The notes beneath the pieces were generated by a model, which saw only the letters and a list, made by a program, of their open reading frames with translations, made no database searches and was not told the origin of the DNA. DNA of 41,139 bases from Pseudomonadota bacterium (GTDB lineage: Bacteria; Desulfobacterota; Syntrophorhabdia; Syntrophorhabdales; Syntrophorhabdaceae): contig JAPLKC010000101.1 in the NCBI GenBank assembly GCA_026388255.1, forward strand, positions 1 through 41,139. The letters run 5' to 3'. The translations under genes and the position numbers were made by a program. The stretch's first letter is position 1. Every line of letters starts with the position of its first letter. Positions 34,888 through 41,139 of the stretch are shown here, one piece after another.

Positions 34888-35865
34888 ATGGCAGATAAAC
34901 CTAAATTAGCGATATGCTGGTTCGGCGGATGCGGAGGATGTGATGAGGCTATCGTTGACCTGAATGAAGATATCCTCAAGGTGACAAACGCCTTTGATCT
35001 GGTCCTCTGGCCTGTAGCACTCGATTTTAAATACCACCACATTGAAGCAATGGAAGACAAAGAAATTACACTCAGCATAATAAATGGCTCCGTGAGAAAT
35101 TCAGAACATGAGGAAATTGCCCATCTTTTGAGGAAAAAATCCCAGCTTGTGCTTGCCTTTGGCGCATGTGCATGTTTTGGAGGCACGCCCGGCATGGCAA
35201 ATATGAGAAGTAAGGAAGATATTTTCCAGTGGGTTTATGAAGATGCACCGACAATCGTGAACCCGAAACACAACGTTCCACAAACTGTTTCAAATACAAC
35301 CGGTTACGAATTGACGCTCCCGGAATTCTACGGACAGGTTTACCCGTTGAACCAGATAATAGATGTTGATTATTATCTGCCCGGATGTCCTCCACCGCCT
35401 AACCTGATATACAATGCGATAAGCGCTGCAATAGCAGGGGATCTGCCGCCAAAGGGCTCTACTCTTGCGCCTGAAAGGGCATTATGTGATGTTTGCGACA
35501 GGAATAAAACAAAACCGGAGCGTCTTGCCATATCCAATATTAAGAGGATACATGAAATTGAGGCTGATCCTGAAAAATGCTTTCTTGCACAGGGCGTGGT
35601 ATGTACAGGACCTGCAACACGGTCAGGGTGCGGAGAAACATGCATAAAGACAAATATACCTTGCAGAGGTTGTTTCGGACCTGTTGAGGGCATCGCAGAT
35701 ATGGGCGCAAAATATCTCTCGGCCTTTGCTTCGATAATTGAGGCAGATACTGAGGAAAACAGAAAAAAGCTGATTGAAAGCCTGGATGATCCTGCCGGCT
35801 ATTTCTATCGTTTCACAACCGCATCTTCTCTCCTGAAAAAGAGAAGAGATGCATCAAAGAAATAA
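34888..35865 (+). CDS. mvhG: [NiFe] hydrogenase small subunit, MvhG type (group 3)
   Basis: This 325-residue electron-transfer subunit has no twin-arginine signal, so the enzyme is cytoplasmic. Proximal [4Fe-4S] ligands are seen as GGCGGCDEA (Cys15, Cys18), GACACFGG (Cys94, Cys96 region) and LPGCPPPP (Cys167). A second Cys group follows: CDVCDR near 200, and CFLAQGVVCTGPATRSGCGETC plus PCRGCFGP in the last third, for the additional cluster seen in F420-non-reducing hydrogenases. It is spaced only two bases after the flavoprotein stop (GTAGGAGG site), so they are one operon. The assignment to the Mvh-like group rests on these motifs and on the neighbouring MvhD domain. Confidence 0.92.
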   Translation: MADKPKLAICWFGGCGGCDEAIVDLNEDILKVTNAFDLVLWPVALDFKYHHIEAMEDKEITLSIINGSVRNSEHEEIAHLLRKKSQLVLAFGACACFGGTPGMANMRSKEDIFQWVYEDAPTIVNPKHNVPQTVSNTTGYELTLPEFYGQVYPLNQIIDVDYYLPGCPPPPNLIYNAISAAIAGDLPPKGSTLAPERALCDVCDRNKTKPERLAISNIKRIHEIEADPEKCFLAQGVVCTGPATRSGCGETCIKTNIPCRGCFGPVEGIADMGAKYLSAFASIIEADTEENRKKLIESLDDPAGYFYRFTTASSLLKKRRDASKK

Positions 35866-35877
35866 TGAGGTGTAAAA

Positions 35878-37335
35878 ATGGCTAATAAGATAACGATAAA
35901 TCCGGTAACAAGATTAGAAGGACACGGTAAGATAGACATTTTTCTTAATGACAACGGGGATGTTGCAGATGCATATTTCCAGGTAACAGAGTTGAGGGGC
36001 TTTGAAAGGTTCTGTATCGGCAGACCTGCCGAGGAAATGCCGAGGATAGTGCCCAACATTTGTGGCGTCTGCCCGACTCCTCATAATATGGCATCCACAA
36101 AAGCCCTTGATTATATGTATGGCGTTGCCCCCACCCCTACAGCAAAGCTTGTGAGGAAATTGCAGTATAATGCAAATTTTATTGAAGACCATTACATTCA
36201 TTTCTTTTTCCTTGCCGGCCCTGATTTTGTAGTAGGACCGGACGCTAATCCCGCAGAGCGGAATATCCTGGGGGTCATTAATAAGGTTGGCCTGGATATA
36301 GGAAAAAAGGTCATAGAGATTAGAAAAAAGACGCGGGAAATTATAAAACTCATTGCCAGCAAACCTGCCCATCCTGAAGGTGGATTACCGGGTGGAGTTC
36401 CAAGGGGCATTACAGAGGAAGAGAGAAAAATAATACGGAGAACCGCAGACCAGTCCGTTGAATTTGCCCGGTTTGCCATGCAGCTTTTTAAAGATACTGT
36501 ACTTAAGAACAAGAGTTATCTCGACCTCGTCTTAAGCGATGCCTATAATCTGAAGACATCCTATATGGCGCTTGTAGATGAGACCAAGAAGGTCAACTTT
36601 TATGAAGGGAAGCTAAGAGTAATAGATCCATCAGGAAATGAAACAGCCTTTTTTCATCCTAACGACTATGTGGATTATATAGGTGAATGGGTAGAGCCAT
36701 GGACATATATAAGACTGACGCATCTTAAAAAGATCGGATGGAAGGGGCTTATCGAAGGCGCTGATACATCGCTTTACCGTGTCGGTCCCCTTGCGCGTTA
36801 CAATGTTTGCGAAGGCATGGCAACACCCCTTGCCCAGAAAGAATATGAAAAAATGGTAGAAACACTGGGTAAACCTTCTCATCACACGCTGGCATATCAC
36901 TGGATGAGATTGATTGAGGCCTTGCAGGCGGCTGAGGATTTGCAGAATATTGCAGACGACCCACTGCTTACCGGCAAAAATATCCGTAATATGAACTTTC
37001 AATATACCGGAAAAGGCGTCGGTTGTGTTGAGGCATGCAGAGGCGTATTGATCCACGACTATGAAGCTGACGACAAGGGATTGATAAAGAAAGTAAATCT
37101 TATCGTTGCCACCCAGCACAATGCAGCCCCGATTTCTCTGTCTGTAAAAAAAGCTGCCCAGGCCTTTATAAAGGGCGGCGAGGTAAAGGAAGGGATGCTT
37201 AATATGGCTGAGATGGCATTTAGGGCATACGATCCATGTCTTGGATGCGCAACACATACCCTGCCGGGTAAGATGCCTTTGGTGATTGATATCCGGGATC
37301 ATGAGGGTAACATTATCAAGACAATTTCAAGATAG
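35878..37335 (+). CDS. mvhA: [NiFe] hydrogenase large subunit, MvhA type (group 3)
   Basis: This 485-residue catalytic subunit binds the Ni-Fe centre. The N-terminal ligands are C62-G-V-C65-P-T-P-H69 and the C-terminal ligands C454-L-G-C457-A-T-H460. After His460, 25 residues remain; these would be removed by the endopeptidase, typically after nickel insertion. All four ligands are Cys; none is replaced by Sec, unlike the VhuU type. The start follows the small-subunit stop by 12 bases with a GAGGTG site. The two subunits and the flavoprotein fusion form a soluble hydrogenase. Confidence 0.94.
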   Translation: MANKITINPVTRLEGHGKIDIFLNDNGDVADAYFQVTELRGFERFCIGRPAEEMPRIVPNICGVCPTPHNMASTKALDYMYGVAPTPTAKLVRKLQYNANFIEDHYIHFFFLAGPDFVVGPDANPAERNILGVINKVGLDIGKKVIEIRKKTREIIKLIASKPAHPEGGLPGGVPRGITEEERKIIRRTADQSVEFARFAMQLFKDTVLKNKSYLDLVLSDAYNLKTSYMALVDETKKVNFYEGKLRVIDPSGNETAFFHPNDYVDYIGEWVEPWTYIRLTHLKKIGWKGLIEGADTSLYRVGPLARYNVCEGMATPLAQKEYEKMVETLGKPSHHTLAYHWMRLIEALQAAEDLQNIADDPLLTGKNIRNMNFQYTGKGVGCVEACRGVLIHDYEADDKGLIKKVNLIVATQHNAAPISLSVKKAAQAFIKGGEVKEGMLNMAEMAFRAYDPCLGCATHTLPGKMPLVIDIRDHEGNIIKTISR

Positions 37336-37346
37336 CATATTTAATC

Positions 37347-37402
37347 AACCTTTATCGCCGGGCGCTTCACTCCGGCGATAAAGGTTGCCACGCTTATTTT
37401 TT
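37347..37402 (+). terminator. Strong hairpin terminator between hydrogenase and protease genes
   Basis: A perfect 15-base stem (37347-37361 with 37372-37386) and a 10-base loop are followed within eight bases by a T-rich tract (37394-37402). It stands between the large subunit and its maturation protease, so the protease is probably expressed at a lower level through readthrough, or from its own promoter. Confidence 0.75.
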
Positions 37403-37428
37403 TATATTTCGGGGTATGATTAAGTCCA

Positions 37429-37899
37429 ATGAAAAAAAAGACGCTCATAATAGGATTAGGTAATACTATCCTCAGTGACGATGGCGCGGGTATACTGACG
37501 GCGCGGGAGATTGCAAAGAAATGCCATTTACTGCCGGACATAGAAGTAGTTGAAGCAAGCATAGGCGGCATCGGACTCCTTGATCTCATGGCAGGATACG
37601 AAAAGGTTATTATAGTTGATTCAATAAAAACCGCTGAGGGGCGGGCAGGTGAGATTTATAAGATTGACATTGAAGATCTGGGGGATATGTCATACCCTTG
37701 CGGCCCCCATTTCCTTGATGTAAGGACAGCCGTGGAACTGGGCAATAAATTCGGCTATGAAATGCCGGAAAATATCGAAATATATGCAATTGAAATAAAA
37801 GAAAACACAACCTTCAGCGAGACCTTGACGCCTGAAGTGGAAAAGGCAATCCCGCAACTCGCACGTCAAATAATTACAGATCACGGGTTAATGAAATAA
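37429..37899 (+). CDS. [NiFe] hydrogenase maturation endopeptidase
   Basis: This 156-residue protease of the HycI/HyaD/FrcD family cuts the C-terminal peptide of the large subunit after nickel insertion. The N-terminal IIGLGNTILSDDGAGI (about residues 6-21) with Asp/Glu for metal binding, and VVEASIGGIGLLDLMAGYEKVIIVDSI (residues about 38-64), are diagnostic, although the latter is written in parts here. CGPHFLDV near residue 88 carries the conserved His. It is separated from mvhA by a terminator. No strong ribosome-binding site precedes the start; the GGGGT lies about 15 bases away. Confidence 0.9.
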   Translation: MKKKTLIIGLGNTILSDDGAGILTAREIAKKCHLLPDIEVVEASIGGIGLLDLMAGYEKVIIVDSIKTAEGRAGEIYKIDIEDLGDMSYPCGPHFLDVRTAVELGNKFGYEMPENIEIYAIEIKENTTFSETLTPEVEKAIPQLARQIITDHGLMK

Positions 37900-37964
37900 C
37901 CATCCTTTCAGATGTACACCATGTCCCGAAACGCTCTCTATCTGAGGTCATTCCCGACCTTTAA

Positions 37965-38250
37965 TCAAATTTTAGTACGTCGGGAAGTGTGACGACGAGG
38001 TAATGAAGTTATATGATTGATGAATGATGCCTTGCGGGGATACTTAAAAGCACTGTCACAGTAGTTTTTAAGATGTCCCAGTGCCATGAGCCCCATCGTC
38101 AGCAGAATGTGAAGACAACTGTAAAACCCGTTTGGTAGTGTGAGATACTTCCCGATCCCGCTAAGGAGACCATTGGCGCATAACGCGGGCATCAGGATGA
38201 GGACTTGAACGAAAAAATGAACTGGAGCCTTTTTCCCGCCTGTTTTTTCC
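37965..38250 (-). pseudogene. Remnant of a transposase gene
   Basis: On the minus strand the reading LMPALCANGLLSGIGKYL, then LPNGFYSCLHILLTMGLMA and LGHLKN resembles the start region of transposases of the type 'PALLAxGL..A.xYF..PNGYYGLRSILLTLAFMALLRIKN'. The start of the reading and the catalytic parts are missing, and the sequence degenerates after LGHLKN. It is an inactive fragment of an insertion sequence. The family assignment is from memory and may be wrong. Confidence 0.35.
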
Positions 38251-38290
38251 TTCTGTGCGGTTTAATCCAGACAGCGGAGAGACAATTGCT

Positions 38291-38404
38291 TTCTGAATCT
38301 CGGGATGAAGTTTTAAAAGCTAAAACCCGTTAAACAGCGTCCTTACTGACTTTCAGAAAATTTCGGCAGTTGTAGACATTGTGTCTACAATTTCCTCGGA
38401 TAGG
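38291..38404 (-). pseudogene. Decayed fragment of a second parB gene
   Basis: This stretch is similar at the DNA level to 4231-4345 of the intact parB gene, with long runs of identity such as around CCCGTTAAACAGCGTCC, but it has many substitutions and no open frame of its own. It is a relic of a paralogous or duplicated partition gene, lying in the same orientation. Confidence 0.7.
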
Positions 38405-39102
38405 TCACTATGAGAGTAATGGGTTTAATGGGCACCGTTGCCGGACCTGCAAAGGCCTTGAAATTTTCTATGGTGTATTCTGTTATCATCTGATGCTCCT
38501 GTTGTGAGCCATGGTTTTGTCAAAATCTATATTTTGCCGCCCGCTTGCGCTTGACAAATGCGGACGAGAGCGGACGAATACCGATGAACAGTCTTTTTGA
38601 TAGCCGGCGACATTGCCGCCTATCAAATATTCAGCCCTAACAGGCGAATATACTAAATTTTCACTCTGCCCGAAGGGCATGGAGTATATCGGGTGCCAGG
38701 TCGGCAGCCGATATAAAATATTGTCCGGCTTTTGTCTGCGTGCGTCTGCGGCTGAATAAAAAAAGGTTTTCATGTATTTTTGCATTACCTGAGTCATGCT
38801 AATATATAAAGCAACAACCGTGCCAGAGCAAAAAGTCAGTCGTGATTCGTAACTCGTAATTGGTAATTGGCGTTTTTCAACTCAAAGCTTAACACTGTTT
38901 GTCCCTTTCTCCTTTTACCTTGTTCAACGTTCCCGTCTTTACACCATGCGCTATGTGCTCTGCAATTATTTAATCCACATTTTGCAATTCTAAATTCTAA
39001 ATTCTAAATTCGCAATTATTAATTATTGATACCCCCCCCCTTCGATATTTTCTTAAACTATGGTTTAACCAATTCCAACTCAGGTTGAAACGAGTAATAG
39101 CA
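38405..39102. other. Gene-poor, decayed stretch
   Basis: About 700 bases with no accepted gene. A 103-codon minus-strand frame (38486-38797) has no recognisable domain. Near-tandem GCGGACGA words occur around 38558, and a run of nine C occurs at 39032-39040. Confidence 0.4.
38986..39011. repeat. Tandem heptamer repeat AATTCTA
   Basis: About 3.5 near-perfect copies of a seven-base AT-rich word run from 38986 to 39011, followed by related words. It recalls the 3.7-kb repeats but with a different word. Confidence 0.7.
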
Positions 39103-39189
39103 TTATGACAGCCTGCGTCTCAAAATATCGTAAAAACTTTCACGTTTTCCTATCATCACAATGTAAACAATTTTATCTTTATAGGACAT
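39103..39189 (-). pseudogene. Internally deleted RelE/ParE-type toxin
   Basis: A 28-codon frame starts with ATG overlapping the end of the antitoxin gene, reads MSYK and then directly DKIVYIVMIGKRESFYDI and LRRRLS, which is the C-terminal part of RelE/ParE toxins (the 'RviY.i...GkRe.vY' segment). The middle, with most of the fold and catalytic residues, is missing. The frame is kept intact across the deletion. Confidence 0.6.
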
Positions 39190-39376
39190 CTTTTAAAACT
39201 TCTTCTCTTGTCAGGGTTCTTACCTTTTTTGTTTTTATTTCCTTGACCCTCTTTGCAATCTCTCTTCCTTCTCCAGATAATAACAGCAATAATGTTTCTG
39301 TATCTTCTTTGTCTAATTTTTTTATTGAGCTTGCTATATCTTCCACATTTAATTCAACTGCTACCGTTACACTCAT
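39179..39376 (-). CDS. Small antitoxin-like protein (orphan)
   Basis: This 65-residue, charged, helical protein starts MSVTVAVELNVEDIASSIKK and ends RTLTREEVLKDVL. Such short proteins precede RelE/ParE toxins. I use the second ATG (39376) because GGAGG lies a few bases before it, rather than the Met at 39388. The toxin that should follow, overlapping the stop by 11 bases, survives only as a deleted remnant. It may be a relic or still work in trans against a related toxin. Confidence 0.6.
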   Translation of the reverse strand: MSVTVAVELNVEDIASSIKKLDKEDTETLLLLLSGEGREIAKRVKEIKTKKVRTLTREEVLKDVL

Positions 39377-39554
39377 ATATTCCTCCACTTAAATTTTCTT
39401 AACTGCCTCATGACTGCCTCATAGTTAATGGACATGCTGACCGAGGCAAATCTCCACCAGATTAATGGTAATGGGGTCTAACTTTGTCATGTTCAATCAC
39501 TCCTCGCTCTACTATTATATGACAAGATTAACTGTTTTTCATATATGTTTTAGG

Positions 39555-39956
39555 CTATCTCTTTTCAATGCGCAGTCCCTCAATCTTTTCAAAGTCCCGT
39601 AAGTTGGAGGTCATCACAGAGAAATCGAGAGAGATGGCAGTGGCTGCAATTATCAGATCATGAGCGCCGACTGTTAAGCCTTTTTTTGCCAGAGATGCCC
39701 AAATCCTGGCGTAAATACGTACAGCAGACAGATCAAAAGGGTAGACGGGAAAAAGTTCGATTACCTTTTCCACAAAGGCCTGCCGCTTGACCATCCTCCC
39801 TTCAGAATCAGCGCGTTCCACACCATGGAGCAATTCTGCTACCGTTACAACGCTTATTCCAAAAGGCTCTTCTTCCCGTCCGGATATGATGTCCGTTATA
39901 TTGTTTTTGTTACGCTCAAGGGCAATTATTTCGCTGCTGTCAAAAATTATTCCCAC
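39555..39956 (-). CDS. vapC: VapC-family PIN-domain toxin
   Basis: This 133-residue PIN ribonuclease is the toxin of a type II system; VapC proteins cleave tRNA or rRNA. Acidic residues of the active site are seen at IFDSSEIIALE (Asp6), VAELLHGVE (Glu, about residue 41) and HDLIIAATA (Asp, about residue 99), with a fourth acidic region at SNLRDFEKI near 117-125. It starts 10 bases before the stop of the antitoxin gene, so the two are translationally coupled. All acidic positions are in place, so it is probably functional. Confidence 0.92.
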   Translation of the reverse strand: MGIIFDSSEIIALERNKNNITDIISGREEEPFGISVVTVAELLHGVERADSEGRMVKRQAFVEKVIELFPVYPFDLSAVRIYARIWASLAKKGLTVGAHDLIIAATAISLDFSVMTSNLRDFEKIEGLRIEKR

Positions 39957-40228
39957 AACGTTTTCTCCGGTAGAGATGGCTGGGTGCGAATAATTTCCCC
40001 AATGTCACGGGCAAAAATCTCATTATCATCGTTGAGGCTTGGCAGTTTTTTTAGAATATCGTTCAATTCTTTCAGCGACCTCCCGTGGGGCAACGACTCA
40101 ACCGGGATAATAGCGGCCGCAGGTTTCCCCCCTCTTATTATCGTAAAACTGTCGTGCCGGTATATGACGGCATTCATAAGCTCTGAAAATCTTCTGACAG
40201 CTTCTGTTGCACTGATTGGTATGGCCAT
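39947..40228 (-). CDS. Phd/YefM-family antitoxin of the VapC pair
   Basis: This 93-residue antitoxin starts MAIPISATEAVRRFSELMNAVIYRH and continues with FTIIRGGKPAAAIIPVE, the Phd/YefM DNA-binding N-terminal domain (about residues 3-45). The C-terminal part would wrap the toxin. A GGAGGA site precedes the ATG. The gene leads the pair and would repress its own promoter in the roughly 200-base gap upstream. Confidence 0.9.
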   Translation of the reverse strand: MAIPISATEAVRRFSELMNAVIYRHDSFTIIRGGKPAAAIIPVESLPHGRSLKELNDILKKLPSLNDDNEIFARDIGEIIRTQPSLPEKTLWE

Positions 40229-40426
40229 AAGCGTTCCTCCATAATAACATGTAAAATACGATAATCATATTTTACAATATTGTTCCAAAAACAACAATCA
40301 ATTTGTCGGATCATCAAGCAGCATTTCGTTGGTCTCGACGGTTAAAGCGGGTCGGAGAGATCGGTTTGATTTTAAGCCTGATTTGTTATACATTTAGTCG
40401 GATCAACATTGACAATACACCTTTAA

Positions 40427-41139
40427 TTGTCGGTAAAAAATACAGAATCACGGGGTGAAAGGATTAAAACGAATATCAAATCCAAAATCCATACGGTTAA
40501 ATCCAGCCAAAGGCAGGGCAATCCTGGATTCGGGATCAACAATATTTCCCGTTGCCATATTGTCATAAAAGGCACTGTCCAGGGGGTAGGTTTTCGTCCC
40601 TTTGTCTACCGGCTTGCCGGAACATACAAGGTCAAAGGGAGTGTTCTTAACTCAAGCCGGGGCGTGATTATTGAAGCAGAAGGCGAGGAAGGTAAAATTG
40701 AATCCTTCATTAATGCGATAAAAGGGCACCCCCCTGCCCTTTCTAAAATCAATAGTTTTGAGGTAACAAGGTTGCCACCTGCCGGGTTTACATCATTTCA
40801 AATACTGAAAAGCAGCCCGGATAAGTCAAATGAAGCCCTTATTCCACCGGACGTAGGGACATGCAAATCATGCGCTGAGGAGATACTCAACCCTCTGGAT
40901 CGCCATTATCAATACCCGTTCACCAATTGCACAAATTGCGGTCCAAGGTTCACCATAATAGAAGAAGTTCCCTATGACCGTCCCGGAACTTCCATGAAAA
41001 CATTCAACATGTGCAATGACTGTGCAAATGAATACAATAACCCACTCAACAGGCGGTTCCACGCCCAGCCTGTTGCATGTCCTGCATGCGGCCCAAGCAT
41101 ACGCAAAGCGGACAACAAAGGCAAAACGGCTGCCGATAA
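40427..41139 (+). CDS. hypF: Carbamoyltransferase HypF, N-terminal part (runs off the window)
   Basis: HypF makes the CN ligands of the [NiFe] centre from carbamoyl phosphate. The frame is open to the window end without a stop. Visible parts are the acylphosphatase domain with IKGTVQGVGFRPFVYRLAG, then the first zinc finger C-K-S-C and N-C-T-N-C-G-P-R-F-T, and the second with NMCNDC and PVACPACGPS. The frame is open from 40427 (TTG) just after a stop; no in-frame ATG is seen before the first domain. TTG at 40427 or ATT at 40463 would be the start, or an N-terminal change has occurred. It may begin a hyp cluster for the hydrogenase at 34.9-37.3 kb. Confidence 0.9.
   Translation, partial: MSVKNTESRGERIKTNIKSKIHTVKSSQRQGNPGFGINNISRCHIVIKGTVQGVGFRPFVYRLAGTYKVKGSVLNSSRGVIIEAEGEEGKIESFINAIKGHPPALSKINSFEVTRLPPAGFTSFQILKSSPDKSNEALIPPDVGTCKSCAEEILNPLDRHYQYPFTNCTNCGPRFTIIEEVPYDRPGTSMKTFNMCNDCANEYNNPLNRRFHAQPVACPACGPSIRKADNKGKTAAD

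Noticed and set aside
38486-38797. Minus-strand frame of 103 codons
   Set aside because: No recognisable domain and no good ribosome-binding site, lying in a decayed region; probably a chance frame or the end of a lost gene.
39032-39040. Run of nine C as a phase-variation tract
   Set aside because: It lies in non-coding decayed DNA, with no gene start or frame that it could switch; the run length may be a sequencing uncertainty.

Overview
The window looks like a chromosomal segment of a strictly anaerobic, probably syntrophic or fermentative Gram-negative bacterium of the former Deltaproteobacteria (Desulfobacterota). The reasons are an RND-type tripartite efflux operon with outer-membrane lipoprotein, a GTP-type PEP carboxykinase, a probable tungsten aldehyde oxidoreductase, a selenocysteine NAD-linked formate dehydrogenase, a soluble group-3 [NiFe] hydrogenase, and a second, thioredoxin-like selenoprotein. 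The species cannot be named from the sequence alone.

Layout. Positions 1-6000 are an accessory, decayed region: a toxin-like C-terminal tail, a cysteine-cluster protein, an AlbA_2/Schlafen-type protein, an IS110-family transposase with a structured non-coding end (candidate bridge RNA), short word-like tandem repeats, a lone parB, a possibly frameshifted ORF and a small secreted protein. Positions 6.3-9.3 kb hold a UxxC thioredoxin-fold selenoprotein, a LysR regulator and a divergent Tm-1-like/UPF0261 gene. Positions 9.4-15.9 kb are an RND efflux operon (adaptor, pump, outer-membrane factor) next to its TetR-type regulator. Positions 16-22.5 kb carry housekeeping genes (typA/bipA, GTP-PEPCK), an MFS transporter and a DUF89 protein.

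The core of interest is 22.8-37.9 kb. On the plus strand are a small monooxygenase-fold protein, an aldehyde ferredoxin oxidoreductase-family enzyme, a MoaD/ThiS-like carrier, a HypA of the archaeal (Thermococcus) type, and a Mrp/MinD ATPase that resembles the archaeal HypB partner of that HypA. On the minus strand is an operon fdhA(Sec)-fdhB(NuoEF fusion)-focA. It diverges, across a 460-base AT-rich promoter region with two near-consensus sigma70-type promoters, from a hydrogenase operon. That operon encodes an NfnB/GltD-type flavoprotein fused to ferredoxin and MvhD domains, MvhG-like and MvhA-like subunits, and then the maturation protease. Read together, this is a cytoplasmic formate/H2/NAD(P)H exchange module with a formate channel and its own nickel-insertion factors. 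The hydrogenase has no HdrABC nearby; the flavoprotein-MvhD fusion seems to replace it, and I regard this as the least ordinary biological system here.

Positions 37.9-40.2 kb are again a gene graveyard: a transposase remnant, a second decayed parB fragment, AT-rich repeats, an antitoxin whose RelE-like toxin has lost its middle, and an intact Phd/VapC pair. The window ends inside a 5' part of hypF, which may begin a further hydrogenase-maturation cluster.
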